Notes: generated by a model not told the origin, from the letters alone. Positions 9,392 through 18,668 are shown, counted from the first letter of the stretch. The stretch is DNA of 27,292 bases from Fidelibacterota bacterium (GCA_022563775.1 JADFMS010000015.1:1-27292), one strand, 5' to 3'. Numbers and translations: made by a program.

Positions 9392-9509
9392 TCCCGGTGA
9401 CTATGGCGGAGGGGCCACACCTCTTCCCATTCCGAACAGAGTAGTTAAGCCCTCCAGCGCTGATGGTACTGCCCCGGCAGCGGGGTGGAAGAGTAGGTCG
9501 TCGCCGGGT
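9392..9509 (+). rRNA. rrf: 5S ribosomal RNA
   Basis: Helix I pairs CCCGGTGAC (9393-9401) with GTCGCCGGG (9500-9508). The conserved internal segments CCCATTCCGAAC and AGTAGTTAAGC-C are present. About 118 bases long. It is co-transcribed with 23S and followed by a terminator. Confidence 0.95.
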
Positions 9510-9520
9510 CTTTATTTTGA

Positions 9521-9549
9521 AAAGCTCCACCGCAATGTGGGGCTTTTTT
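9521..9549 (+). terminator. Intrinsic terminator of the 23S-5S unit
   Basis: AAAGCTCCAC (9521-9530) pairs with GTGGGGCTTT (9537-9546; one G-U) around the loop CGCAAT and runs into six T (9544-9549). It begins about ten bases after 5S. Confidence 0.9.
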
Positions 9550-9552
9550 GTC

Positions 9553-9582
9553 TTGACTACTTATAAATCATTCGTGTATATT
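9553..9582 (+). promoter_or_regulatory. Promoter of the envelope-sensing gene set
   Basis: TTGACT (9553-9558), 18-base spacer, TATATT (9577-9582). It lies directly after the rRNA terminator and points at the gene starting at 9745, giving a leader of about 155 bases. Confidence 0.55.
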
Positions 9583-9619
9583 TTGACAGTGTGAAAAGTG
9601 CGGTTTAAACCGTCAAAAT
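9580..9619. promoter_or_regulatory. Inverted repeats at the transcription start (possible operator)
   Basis: ATTTTGAC (9580-9587) and GTCAAAAT (9612-9619) are inverted repeats. Between and overlapping them is a perfect 12-bp palindrome, CGGTTTAAACCG (9601-9612). The cluster overlaps the -10 end and the expected start point, the typical place of a repressor site, or it could form a leader hairpin. Confidence 0.45.
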
Positions 9620-9744
9620 GTGATGAGGAACACATAAATTTGGAACTTTTATGGTAATTGATAAGTCTCACTGCTGTTAGCGAATGAAATTTCTACATTA
9701 TGCGTAAAGATAGTAGTTACTCAGCATAGCAAAAAGGAGCGCTC

Positions 9745-10941
9745 ATGAAATTAGATACAAATTTTATTAAGGTTGTTTTAATTACCTGGATATTAGTGCT
9801 TAACAGCTCCATTTCTTCCGGTCAGACAATCACTGTCAGTGAAATAGTCTCACCGGATAACATTGTGATATTCTATATCGGAGATTTCAGCTTTGATGAT
9901 GCGTCAAGCAATCCTCTAATTTTTCAATACAGGATCACTGCTGATCAATATCCTCAAAAAGTTAAGATGCAATTGACGATGAATGCAACCGTGCCAAGCC
10001 TGGGATTAAACAATGAAGAAATTTTATATGCGGAAACGAACGCATTCGATATCAAAGCCCCCATTACCATCAGCAATAGAGTCATTGACTCCGGTACGAA
10101 AAAGATTTTCGATGAAATTGGAAACGAAGTTCCTTTCAGTGTGCCGATTACAAGGGAACCGGATGCCGCTACTCAGGATGACCTTATAGAAGCCGTTACC
10201 CAAGGGGGGAAACTACCGGCAGGAGTTTATACTTTCAGTTTAGAGATTCTTTCTCTCAGTGGCGCCACAGTTAATTATACCTTTGAAAATCCGAAGATCA
10301 TGGAGATATCGAATCCTACGACTTTGGATCTCGTGAGTCCGGGTAGTTATTTAGAAGACGAAGTGGAAGTTTTTACACTTTTCCCCATATTTCAATGGGA
10401 ATCAACAGGTTGCGAGTATTTCATCCGTGTAAGCGAGTATGATGCCGCAGTGCACTCTTCCGTTGAAGAAGCGCTAAACGACGTTTCGAATTTACCATTT
10501 CCGGACGACGGCGGCTACTATGGTGGTGATGACGGAGAAGGATTACAATCCACATCGCTGCAATATCCCCTATCAGGCGCCAAGCTCTTGGAATTTGGAA
10601 AAACATATGTCTGGTCGGTTAAAAAGGTATGTGTCACTACCGCCGGAGATGAGGAACGCAACAGTGACATATTTGCATTTAAAATTCCTGATATTAGCGG
10701 TGAAGATGAGGATACGGATGGAACAGGAGGAGTGATTACGGATCCCGTAATATCATCTCTTCAAACGCTCCTCGGTGATGTATTCGATGCTTTGTTTACA
10801 GGTGAGGGAGAATTAGCTGGTTATACGGAGGTTGCCAATATATTGCTTAACGGAGAAACAGCGACAGCTGAAGTCCTCAGGGAACTCGCCGAGCGCTATC
10901 TTAGCGGTGAAGTCACTGCAATTCAATTTGAAATTCAATAG
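9745..10941 (+). CDS. Secreted protein of unknown function
   Basis: A 398-residue protein with an N-terminal signal peptide (VVLITWILVLNSS, cleavage near SSGQ, residue 27). The body is mainly beta: an N-terminal part with repeated hydrophobic strands, a middle segment (about 195-310) starting LVSPGS and containing FTLFPIFQWES-C-YFIRVSEYD and YVWSVKKVC, which looks like a fibronectin type III-like or Ig-like sandwich with two cysteines, a Gly/Asp loop (PDDGGYYGGDDGEG) and an acidic linker before a helical C-terminus. No T9SS tag is visible, so it is probably periplasmic or on the outer membrane. AAAAAGGAG at 9731-9739 supports the ATG. It is followed after 25 bases by the FecR gene, so the two are likely co-transcribed. 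No function can be assigned. Confidence 0.75.
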   Translation: MKLDTNFIKVVLITWILVLNSSISSGQTITVSEIVSPDNIVIFYIGDFSFDDASSNPLIFQYRITADQYPQKVKMQLTMNATVPSLGLNNEEILYAETNAFDIKAPITISNRVIDSGTKKIFDEIGNEVPFSVPITREPDAATQDDLIEAVTQGGKLPAGVYTFSLEILSLSGATVNYTFENPKIMEISNPTTLDLVSPGSYLEDEVEVFTLFPIFQWESTGCEYFIRVSEYDAAVHSSVEEALNDVSNLPFPDDGGYYGGDDGEGLQSTSLQYPLSGAKLLEFGKTYVWSVKKVCVTTAGDEERNSDIFAFKIPDISGEDEDTDGTGGVITDPVISSLQTLLGDVFDALFTGEGELAGYTEVANILLNGETATAEVLRELAERYLSGEVTAIQFEIQ

Positions 10942-10966
10942 ATATGACACCGTTAAGGAGAAAGTT

Positions 10967-11659
10967 ATGAAAACATCTTATTATAAATATTTACTGATTC
11001 CGATTATAACACTGATTTTCAGCGTTGCCGTCTATGGACAGAGTAATACAAACATGGGAATAGCCGTTACGGCGAAACTTATGGGCAGTACTGAGCTCAA
11101 AGTCAGCGGAGGAGAGTATAAACCTGACCTCAAGCGCGGCAAACAGCTGAACGACAGAGATTGGGTCAGAACCAACAGTGACGGGTATTTAGCCCTCATG
11201 TTCCTTGATGACAAATCACTGTTAAAGCTTAGGGAAAATTCGGAGTTAGAGATCCAAGCCGTGAAATCAAGCACCGGTTTGGATAAATCTATTCTAATGA
11301 GTTTTGGGAAGGTGAAGGCGGAAATATCTCCTCAGAGCAGCGGAGAATTCACTATAACCACACCGACATCCGTAGCATCGGTGAAAGGAACGATCTTCTG
11401 GATAATTGTGACACTGGAAGGTGATCAAATTGTGGGGATCGAGGGTACGGTGATCGTAACAAACAAGGAAAGCGGGGAGACGGTGACCGTCGGAGTTGGA
11501 CAAACAGCGACCTCATCCTCAGACGGAACGATAGTAGTAGCGCCGACGCCGGAAGGCGGAGTACCGGACGATCCGGGCGAAACGGACGAAGGCAATCAGA
11601 TCCGGATCAGACTTGAGAATGCGGATGGTGATTCTAAAGAATTAATTATAAACTACTGA
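10967..11659 (+). CDS. FecR-domain periplasmic protein
   Basis: A 230-residue exported protein. The signal peptide is MKTSYYKYLLIPIITLIFSV...YGQ. The core (about 50-165) is a FecR domain: RGKQLNDRDWVRTNSDGYLALMF is the usual 'threshold' strand, LLKLRENSELEI follows, and TPTSVASVKGT is the family signature. The tail (190-230) is Pro/Gly/Asp-rich. FecR proteins of this exported type bind or sense at the envelope, and free-standing ones commonly neighbour CHASE2 cyclases, as here. The frame is open upstream to 10832, but AAGGAG at 10955-10960 and the signal peptide fix the start at 10967. The next gene begins 87 bases downstream after a strong hairpin. Confidence 0.85.
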   Translation: MKTSYYKYLLIPIITLIFSVAVYGQSNTNMGIAVTAKLMGSTELKVSGGEYKPDLKRGKQLNDRDWVRTNSDGYLALMFLDDKSLLKLRENSELEIQAVKSSTGLDKSILMSFGKVKAEISPQSSGEFTITTPTSVASVKGTIFWIIVTLEGDQIVGIEGTVIVTNKESGETVTVGVGQTATSSSDGTIVVAPTPEGGVPDDPGETDEGNQIRIRLENADGDSKELIINY

Positions 11660-11684
11660 TTCATACATAGATTTAATTAATATA

Positions 11685-11723
11685 TTTTCGGGGTAGTTGT
11701 AAATTTCTCAACTACCCCGAAAA
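11685..11723. repeat. Perfect 15-bp hairpin between fecR-like and barrel genes
   Basis: TTTTCGGGGTAGTTG (11685-11699) and CAACTACCCCGAAAA (11709-11723) pair perfectly around a 9-base loop. No separate T-tract follows on either strand beyond the T within the stem, so it is either a weak bidirectional terminator or an RNA-stability or attenuation hairpin that tunes expression between the two genes. Confidence 0.6.
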
Positions 11724-11746
11724 ACTAATTAGTTCAGGGAGATGCA

Positions 11747-14539
11747 ATGTCCATAGGATTAAGACGCCATGTATTAATGGTTTTATTGATGTTATCATTT
11801 CCAACCTTATCATTCGCTCAGGGCAAGCTGCTGCACGCGCCGCCGGCGGGTGTTGTGATTGGGAATGAGGTTGAAATTATTACATCTGTAGATAACCCCA
11901 CGATTCGGGTATTAGAAATTAATCTTTTATACAGGCAGAGAGGGTTCGAATCCTATAATGAGATCAGCATGATCGAGTCATCCGGATTATGGTCGGTAAC
12001 CATTCCGGCAATTGAAGTCACAGACGCGGGAGTTGAGTATCTTATTATTGCTGATTTAGAGGGGGGTGGACAAATCGCATTCCCGGAAGCAAATCCCTAT
12101 GAACAACCCATGTTTTTAGCCACGTTAATCGAAAAAACAGCTGAAATAGAGGAAGTAGCCGGGGCGCAGGGAGCCGTTGAAGGAGCAAATATGATCGTGT
12201 TAAGCCCTGAGCCTAATTCAAGAACGAGGGCTAACGAAGTGTTAATCGCTGTCTCGCTATTCTACATGGAAAACCTCGATATATCATCCGTATCTATTTT
12301 CCTTAACGGAATAGACGTCACTGACAAAAGCATCTTATCCGACGAACTGATTACATATGCGCCGGATAATCTCGAACCGGGCATCAAAACGGTTATTATC
12401 GAATCGGCTGATATTTCCGGTGAGCCGCTAAAGCCACTGCAGTGGGACTTTACCGTAGCGAGAGAGGGCGAAAGAGTAGCAAGTAAATTTAAAATAAACG
12501 GCAGGGGTTTTGTCGACACAAGAAGCGATAAGATACAAGGGAAAACGGATGACATATTGACCTCCCGTGTGTCGGTCAGGGGAAGTTATGATTTTGTTAA
12601 TTTCAATGGATCAGGCTATATAACCTCGAAGGAAGATAAGCTCCTTCAGCCTAAAAACAGGTTTATGTTCGGAATGAAAACCAACTGGCTCGAAGTTAAA
12701 TTCGGTGATATAAATCCGAATCTGACACCTCTCACGATATACGGTAAGAGAATCCGCGGGGCGGAAAGTAAACTTGAACTCGGGTTTTTCAATCTGCACA
12801 CTGTATTCGGGCAACTTGAAAGAGAAATACCTGCAGAGATATCAGCGATCACCGAAAGTTTTATAGATGCGGATTCCAGCGAATCATATACAAGCGGAGA
12901 AATATTTACCGATACTAATAAAAGCGGTTCATGGGAAGCGGTAGGTGACGTAATCAGGAGTGGCACGTATCAAAGAAATCTCTTCGCCATCAGGCCAAGT
13001 TTCGGTCCGAACAGAAGAGTCCAATGGGGATTCACGTTTGCCCGTGCACGGAATCTGGATCGTATTGAAACAAATCTCCCACTTGGCGGCATTGCCAACT
13101 CGAGGAGGCGTACGAGGTTCGACTACGTATTTGAAACGGCAACAGGTGAGGATTCGGTGTTTGTGGACCTGGGGAAAACACCCCAGGACAACATGATAAT
13201 AGGCAGCGACCTATTTATCGGGTTCAACAACAACAGAATAATTTTTAATGGAGAGGTGGCGTTCAGTCTTTTAGCGAGAGATATAACCGACGGTCCGTTT
13301 ACGAAGCTGGGACTTGATACCCTGTTGGATGAAAACCAGGGTTTCGGATATAGGGACGATGAACCTTTTGACGATTACGGTTTAGATGGTCTTCCGAACA
13401 CAGGTGATACGGGAGAGGGTGACGGCGAATACCAGGTCGGCGAACCATTTATTGACGCAAATAAGGATGGAATACGTACCCGGAAAGACAAACCTGACGA
13501 TAAGATAGGTTCTACGAAGATTCTGATCGATCCGGCTAATTTAAAACGTTTTTTTATTCTCAACCAATCGGTTATTCCACTTGATCCCAGAGGACTTAAT
13601 TCGCTTTCATACAATGCGGGCTTTAAGTTTAGTTTTTTCAAACAGTTCATCCGGGCAAATTATCGCTATGTCGGAGCCGAATATAACTCCCTGGCAAATC
13701 CTTTTATACGGAAGGATTTCAAAGGCTTTAAGGTTTCCGACAGAATCAGGTTAATGAACAACAAGCTGATAGTAAACCTGAGATTCGAAAGATTAGAAAA
13801 TAACCTGGCTGATAACAAAGAGACCACCACGGTAACAACATCTTTTGACGGCGGACTGTCGATCTATCCCGGAAGGGACATGCCCCGCATAAGCCTGAAC
13901 GTACGGAATTATGTTCGTGATAACGGATTGGATGAGATAACAAGAGATACGCTAATTACTGAGACTGACACGACGATTACTACCCAAATTAACGAAAGAG
14001 ACCTACGTGAGCAGAACTCTACGGTCACCTCCACCTTCTCTATCGGATATGACTTAAATGCGTTTGGCTACAAACACAGTATCAACCTTAACGTAGCGAA
14101 TTCGGAGAGAACAGACGACTTCAGGGAGACCCGTGATTCGTCGTATGTTATATCCGAAAACAGTTCTACCTCGTTATCAATTGTTGTAAACACACGGTAC
14201 GATATCCCGTTCAAGAGCCAGCTGCAGTTTTTGACGAATAAGAATCAATCCGCCGGAGCAGCTGAATTCACATACACGGTCTTCGGTTTCGGGGGTGAAT
14301 ACCTGATGCTGGACAAGAAATTGACTTTATTAGGCAACCTCAAGCGTTCAACAACGTCCGGTGGAGTTGAATTCACTGAGAACAGGCTTAGCTTCGGGGC
14401 GAGATATAAGATAACCGATAAACAATCTATACTCGCGAATGCGGATTACTCCATACGAAATCAGAAAGCGGTTGGAAGCAAGCTTGCTAAAACGTTTAAC
14501 GATTATATAATCAGGGCGAGATACTCTATATCGTTTTAG
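11747..14539 (+). CDS. Large outer-membrane beta-barrel protein with Ig-like N-terminus
   Basis: A 930-residue protein. Residues 1-25 are a signal peptide (ending SFAQ). About 26-125 and 148-240 look like two Ig-like domains (LHAPPAGVVIGNEVEI...; LSPEPNSRTRANEVLIAVSLFY...). From about 250 to the end the pattern is of alternating amphipathic strands with polar loops (FKINGRGFVDTRSD, YDFVNFNGSGYIT...), and the last residues are RARYSISF, the terminal aromatic being typical of Bam-assembled barrels. Acidic loops such as DTNKSGSWEAVGD and DANKDGIRTRKDKPDD resemble calcium-binding extracellular loops. It is probably an outer-membrane component of the sensing module formed with FecR and the CHASE2 cyclase. 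AGGGAG at 11736-11741 supports the ATG. Family and ligand are unknown. Confidence 0.75.
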   Translation: MSIGLRRHVLMVLLMLSFPTLSFAQGKLLHAPPAGVVIGNEVEIITSVDNPTIRVLEINLLYRQRGFESYNEISMIESSGLWSVTIPAIEVTDAGVEYLIIADLEGGGQIAFPEANPYEQPMFLATLIEKTAEIEEVAGAQGAVEGANMIVLSPEPNSRTRANEVLIAVSLFYMENLDISSVSIFLNGIDVTDKSILSDELITYAPDNLEPGIKTVIIESADISGEPLKPLQWDFTVAREGERVASKFKINGRGFVDTRSDKIQGKTDDILTSRVSVRGSYDFVNFNGSGYITSKEDKLLQPKNRFMFGMKTNWLEVKFGDINPNLTPLTIYGKRIRGAESKLELGFFNLHTVFGQLEREIPAEISAITESFIDADSSESYTSGEIFTDTNKSGSWEAVGDVIRSGTYQRNLFAIRPSFGPNRRVQWGFTFARARNLDRIETNLPLGGIANSRRRTRFDYVFETATGEDSVFVDLGKTPQDNMIIGSDLFIGFNNNRIIFNGEVAFSLLARDITDGPFTKLGLDTLLDENQGFGYRDDEPFDDYGLDGLPNTGDTGEGDGEYQVGEPFIDANKDGIRTRKDKPDDKIGSTKILIDPANLKRFFILNQSVIPLDPRGLNSLSYNAGFKFSFFKQFIRANYRYVGAEYNSLANPFIRKDFKGFKVSDRIRLMNNKLIVNLRFERLENNLADNKETTTVTTSFDGGLSIYPGRDMPRISLNVRNYVRDNGLDEITRDTLITETDTTITTQINERDLREQNSTVTSTFSIGYDLNAFGYKHSINLNVANSERTDDFRETRDSSYVISENSSTSLSIVVNTRYDIPFKSQLQFLTNKNQSAGAAEFTYTVFGFGGEYLMLDKKLTLLGNLKRSTTSGGVEFTENRLSFGARYKITDKQSILANADYSIRNQKAVGSKLAKTFNDYIIRARYSISF

Positions 14540-14568
14540 TTGACCTAAATCGTCTGATACCTTAATTT
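14540..14568 (+). promoter_or_regulatory. Possible internal promoter before the cyclase gene
   Basis: TTGACC (14540-14545), 17-base spacer, TAATTT (14563-14568). A small hairpin, GTTTCC/GGAAAC (14575-14580, 14588-14593), follows in the would-be leader. The -10 match is only moderate, and read-through from upstream is equally possible. Confidence 0.35.
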
Positions 14569-14630
14569 TGTGTAGTTTCCTGAAGGTGGAAACGTAGATC
14601 AGTTTCATAAGGAATAAACAGGCGATATAA

Positions 14631-16961
14631 TTGACTCTTCCCAAGATAGAAACCAAAAAACTCTTAGTCGGCTTGGTCATAACAGTGACCGGTCTTCTAA
14701 TTGTTCTGGCGATGCGTTATGCCGGCACTCTTGAAGTAGCTGAATTAACGTTAATCGATTTTAGATTTCTGACCCGCGGGCCGCTTTCCGGAATAACTGC
14801 ATCCGACCCGATTCCCAAGGACAGCTTAGATGTAGTTATCGTATCCCTTGATGACGAATCGTGGAGATTAATCCCGCATCAATATCCGTATCCGAGAGAA
14901 TTTTGGGCAAGGGTAGTCAATAATCTCACGAGAGCAGGCGCGTCTGTCATCGTCTTTGATATTGAGTTCGATTCGGAAGACAGCAAATCCGCATACGGCG
15001 ATTCGTTGTTTGCATTAGCGATAAGGAACGCAACCGCTAAAGGAAGCCATGTCGTCCTTGCCGCTAAGTATATAATCGAAAAAACAAGAATACCTCCTGA
15101 TTATGTGGCATATCCGATTGACAAATTGCTCGAAGCCGGCGCTGAAACAGGTCTTGTCGGAGAAGTTAAAGATCAAGACGGCGTAACGAGAAAAGGTATG
15201 ATATTTTCCAAGGTCTCTAACGATTCGACGTTGTATCTCTCTCTGCCGCTGAAAGCGATAAAGGACTATTTGAATATTCCCGATGATGAACGACTCGTAC
15301 CCACAGCAGAGGGACTAAAATACGGTGATTTACTTATTCGAAGTCAGGGTAATACCAATACTTTCCTGGTCAATTATTACGGTCCGCCGTCAAATGCCGG
15401 ACCCATCCCTCCTTATGGTCCCTGGAAGACATTTAACAGGTACCCGGTATCGGGAGTGGTGGACGATGAGGAATTTACTCTGAAGGATCCAACCGAAGAC
15501 ACCGATTGGATGGGACTTTTTTACGAGGACGGATTTATGGCTTCGATTGGAATGGGTCAGGAGAGTCCGTTCAGAGATAAGATAGTGATAATCGGGGTTG
15601 CTGTCGAGACCGTTTTGGATTTGAAAGAAACACCATTCTTTAATTATGCGGGCGTTCAGCAGCTCATGCCCGGTATGGAGACTCACGCGCATGCAATTCA
15701 GACGATTCTCGACGCCAACTACATCAAGGAATTGGGATTCGGAACGGAGTTGATCTGGCTGGTAATTCTGAGTATTGTTTCTTATGGCTTTTTAATGTGG
15801 CTGGGTCCCGTATTCGGAGGGATAGTTTTATTTTTCATAGCGCTGCTTTACGCGGATATCAGCATCGGATTGTTTTTCAGGGATTATCTGTGGATATTAA
15901 AAAATATGCTCGATCTGTTCCTGACGGATAGTTTTTTGGAAACATTAGGGAATCCGCAAGTTATAGGCATACCCGCATTCGGTAAATCGGTGTTGGTACC
16001 TGTTGTAACTCCTCTATTGGGTCTCCTGCTTACCTACGGCGGAAATATACTGTACCAGTTCGTGATAGAGCAGAGAGAAAAACGTAAGATAAATAATATG
16101 TTCTCCACGTATGTAAGCCCTAAAGTGCTGGAGCATTTGCAGGAAAACCCGGACGCCTTCGGTCTCTCAGGTCAGACAATGTCGGCTACCATGTTCTTTT
16201 CCGACGTTGAGAGCTTCACTTCGATAAGTGAAAATTTATCCGCAGAAGACCTTGCTATTGTTTTAAACCGTTATCTCTCACCCATGACGGAGATTCTGAT
16301 GTCGTATGACGGTTATGTTGATAAATACGAAGGCGATGCGATAATGTGCGATTTCGGCGTTCCCATGCCCGATCCGGATCACGCGTGGAAAGCGTGTTTC
16401 TCGGCGCTTGATCAGCAAGCGAATCTCGACACACTGCGAGAGGAGATTAAGGACGAATTTAACGTCAATATAAAAGTACGGATGGGCATAAACTCCGGGG
16501 ATGTCAGCGCTGGGAATATGGGTTCCGCACAAAGATTTCAATATACCGTAATGGGGGATGCGGTAAATCAGGCATCGAGATTCGAGGGAGCAAATAAGCA
16601 ATATGGTTCGAAAATTATGATTGGTCAATCCACCTACGACCTTACAAAAGATAAGATCGAGGTTCGACCTCTTGATAAATTGGTAGTAAAAGGAAAAGTA
16701 ATTCCGATTGACGTCTATGAGCTCTTAGCGAGAAAAGGTGAATTGTCCGAAGACATGAAAAAATTAAGAGATCTTTTTGAAAAAGGCATTAATCTTTACT
16801 GGAACAGAGAATGGGACGAAGCATTAAAAAACTTTAAAATGGGTCTGGACATCATCAAAGATGACGGTCCTTCCCTTACTTATATCGATAGGTGTAAAGT
16901 GTTTAAGGAATCACCTCCGCCGGATGACTGGCAGGGCGAATACGTAATGACAACGAAGTAA
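14631..16961 (+). CDS. CHASE2-domain class III adenylate/guanylate cyclase
   Basis: A 776-residue membrane enzyme that converts a nucleoside triphosphate (most likely ATP) to a cyclic nucleotide. Order: TM helix at about 11-30; extracytoplasmic CHASE2 sensor at about 38-350 with its signature end MPGMETHAHAIQTIL; three TM stretches between about 370 and 480; class III cyclase domain at about 515-700. The metal-binding aspartates are D525 (FSDVESFTSISE) and D569 (KYEGDAIM), the purine-contacting lysine is K565, and VMGDAVNQASR supplies the Asn and Arg of the active site, so it looks active. A helical TPR-like tail (about 705-776, INLYWNREWDEALKNFKMG) typical of CHASE2 cyclases follows. The start is TTG; AAGGA lies rather far upstream (about 17 bases) and no better start keeps the first TM helix. 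The FecR and barrel genes upstream suggest an envelope signal input. Confidence 0.9.
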   Translation: MTLPKIETKKLLVGLVITVTGLLIVLAMRYAGTLEVAELTLIDFRFLTRGPLSGITASDPIPKDSLDVVIVSLDDESWRLIPHQYPYPREFWARVVNNLTRAGASVIVFDIEFDSEDSKSAYGDSLFALAIRNATAKGSHVVLAAKYIIEKTRIPPDYVAYPIDKLLEAGAETGLVGEVKDQDGVTRKGMIFSKVSNDSTLYLSLPLKAIKDYLNIPDDERLVPTAEGLKYGDLLIRSQGNTNTFLVNYYGPPSNAGPIPPYGPWKTFNRYPVSGVVDDEEFTLKDPTEDTDWMGLFYEDGFMASIGMGQESPFRDKIVIIGVAVETVLDLKETPFFNYAGVQQLMPGMETHAHAIQTILDANYIKELGFGTELIWLVILSIVSYGFLMWLGPVFGGIVLFFIALLYADISIGLFFRDYLWILKNMLDLFLTDSFLETLGNPQVIGIPAFGKSVLVPVVTPLLGLLLTYGGNILYQFVIEQREKRKINNMFSTYVSPKVLEHLQENPDAFGLSGQTMSATMFFSDVESFTSISENLSAEDLAIVLNRYLSPMTEILMSYDGYVDKYEGDAIMCDFGVPMPDPDHAWKACFSALDQQANLDTLREEIKDEFNVNIKVRMGINSGDVSAGNMGSAQRFQYTVMGDAVNQASRFEGANKQYGSKIMIGQSTYDLTKDKIEVRPLDKLVVKGKVIPIDVYELLARKGELSEDMKKLRDLFEKGINLYWNREWDEALKNFKMGLDIIKDDGPSLTYIDRCKVFKESPPPDDWQGEYVMTTK

Positions 16962-16986
16962 ACCACCTCAAGAGTTATTCATTATA

Positions 16987-17016
16987 TTGATTTAATCGCT
17001 ACAATTTATATATAAC
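16987..17016 (+). promoter_or_regulatory. Possible promoter of the porX run
   Basis: TTGATT (16987-16992), 18-base spacer, TATAAC (17011-17016), about 90 bases before the porX start. A second weaker pair (TTGACT at 17041, TACTTT at 17064) is also present. The 147-base gap after the cyclase gene makes a promoter here likely. Confidence 0.45.
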
Positions 17017-17108
17017 ACCGGGCAGAGTCATTGAAAATGGTTGACTGATGACGAATATTTGCATACTTTTATAAGCTTGTTATAGCTTAAACGAAAAGAA
17101 AGAGATAG

Positions 17109-18668
17109 ATGGTACGCGGAAAAATATTGTGGGCGGACGATGAGATAGATTTGCTCCAACCTCACATTATGTATCTCAAAGAAAGGGGATACGAGGTTAC
17201 GGGGGTAACCAACGGCGACGATGCTATATCACATGTAGGGGAGGAAAATTTCGATATCGTTCTACTGGATCAGATGATGAGCGGCAGAGACGGATTATCA
17301 ACATTGGAAGAACTGAAAAAGATCTCACCCGGACTCCCGGTAATCATGATAACTAAACATGAAGAAGAACATATAATGGAAGAGGCAATAGCAGGGAAGA
17401 TAGCCGATTACCTGACCAAGCCTGTCAATCCGAGTCAGATTTTACTCGCATGCAAAAAGATATTGGAAAGGAACAGAATCTCATCGGAAAAGATGTCAAG
17501 AGATCACGTAAGGGAATTCCGCGCAATAGGCGATATGATGGACGAAAATCCTTCGGTAGATGACTGGATCGACATCCACGTGAAGCTATCGGAAATGGAA
17601 GTTGAACTCGATGAATTTCAGGATGCAAATCTTTCCGGTATGCTCTCTGAACTTAGAAGGGAATGCAATAAACTTTTTGCAAGTTTCGTGATAGAGAACT
17701 ACTCCGATTGGGTCAGTGAAGAAAGAACCGGCAGCCCAACGCTTTCATTGGACCTGTTTTCGAAATACATATACCCCCTGTTAAAAGAGGGAAAAGAGAC
17801 TGTATTCCTCATCATAGATTGTATGAGGACGGACCAATGGTTTTCGATTGAAAAGCATATCTACGATTATTTCAACATCTCCAAAGAATATTGTTATTCG
17901 ATTTTACCGACCGCAACGCCGTTTTCGAGAAACGCTATATTCAGCGGGTTGTTTCCGAGGGAGCTGTCGGACAAATACGAGAAGGTTTGGAAGAGTGCAT
18001 GGGACGATGAACAATCGATGAACCGCCACGAGGAAATGTATCTTGGGGATCAGCTCAAGAGGCTGAATATTGACCTCAAGCCTGCTGCGAAATATTCAAA
18101 GATCCTTACAGCGAGGGATGGAAAGGCGATAGAAAAACAGATTCCTACGTACGGTGGAGTACCGTTGATATGTCTGGTTGTAAATTTTGTCGATATCCTG
18201 ACTCATACGAGGTCGGAGTCGGAAGTACTGAAGGAGATCGCTCCGGATGAATCCGGGTTCAGGGCGCTCACGCGTTCCTGGTTTGAAAATTCCTGGTTAT
18301 TCGAGGTGCTTAAGACATTCTCGCAGATGGGCAAAACGGTTGTGCTTACTACCGATCATGGTAGTATCAGGGTTAAAAGGGGAACACAGGCAATAGGAGA
18401 CAAAGAGACTTCGACGGGACTGAGGTATAAATACGGAAGAAGCCTGAAGTGTGATCCGAAGGAGGCATATATGTTAAGCGATCCTTCTGAATGGAATCTT
18501 CCGTCATATGGTGCTAACACGAATTTCATATTTACAAAAAGCGATTATTTGTTCCTTTATCCGACCAACTATAATAAATACTTTAATATCTATAGAGACA
18601 CTTTCCAGCACGGTGGTATATCGCTTGAAGAGATGATTTTACCCGTAGTGACGTTAACGGCGAAGTGA
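17109..18668 (+). CDS. porX: PorX-type response regulator with PglZ (alkaline phosphatase-like) domain
   Basis: A 519-residue protein matching PorX in length and layout. The receiver domain (1-120) has the acidic pair D10-D11, phospho-acceptor D54 (IVLLDQMMSGRDG), T82 and K104 (YLTKP). A helical bundle at about 125-220 leads to a PglZ/alkaline-phosphatase-superfamily domain at about 225-519 with zinc ligands visible as D237 (IIDCMRTDQW), T270 (TATPFSRNAIFSG), D362 and H366 (FVDILTH), D416-H417 (TTDHG) and H501 (QHGGIS). In Porphyromonas PorX works with PorY to control type IX secretion; its PglZ domain hydrolyses nucleotide substrates. No kinase gene is adjacent. It agrees with the T9SS cargo at 903-2948. 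Its stop overlaps the tsaE start (TGATG), so it heads a long coupled gene run. The RBS is weak (AAAGAGA). Confidence 0.9.
   Translation: MVRGKILWADDEIDLLQPHIMYLKERGYEVTGVTNGDDAISHVGEENFDIVLLDQMMSGRDGLSTLEELKKISPGLPVIMITKHEEEHIMEEAIAGKIADYLTKPVNPSQILLACKKILERNRISSEKMSRDHVREFRAIGDMMDENPSVDDWIDIHVKLSEMEVELDEFQDANLSGMLSELRRECNKLFASFVIENYSDWVSEERTGSPTLSLDLFSKYIYPLLKEGKETVFLIIDCMRTDQWFSIEKHIYDYFNISKEYCYSILPTATPFSRNAIFSGLFPRELSDKYEKVWKSAWDDEQSMNRHEEMYLGDQLKRLNIDLKPAAKYSKILTARDGKAIEKQIPTYGGVPLICLVVNFVDILTHTRSESEVLKEIAPDESGFRALTRSWFENSWLFEVLKTFSQMGKTVVLTTDHGSIRVKRGTQAIGDKETSTGLRYKYGRSLKCDPKEAYMLSDPSEWNLPSYGANTNFIFTKSDYLFLYPTNYNKYFNIYRDTFQHGGISLEEMILPVVTLTAK

Noticed and set aside
10832..10966. Longer FecR protein starting at 10832
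   Set aside because: The extension overlaps the previous gene in another frame, and the AAGGAG site plus signal peptide fix the start at 10967.
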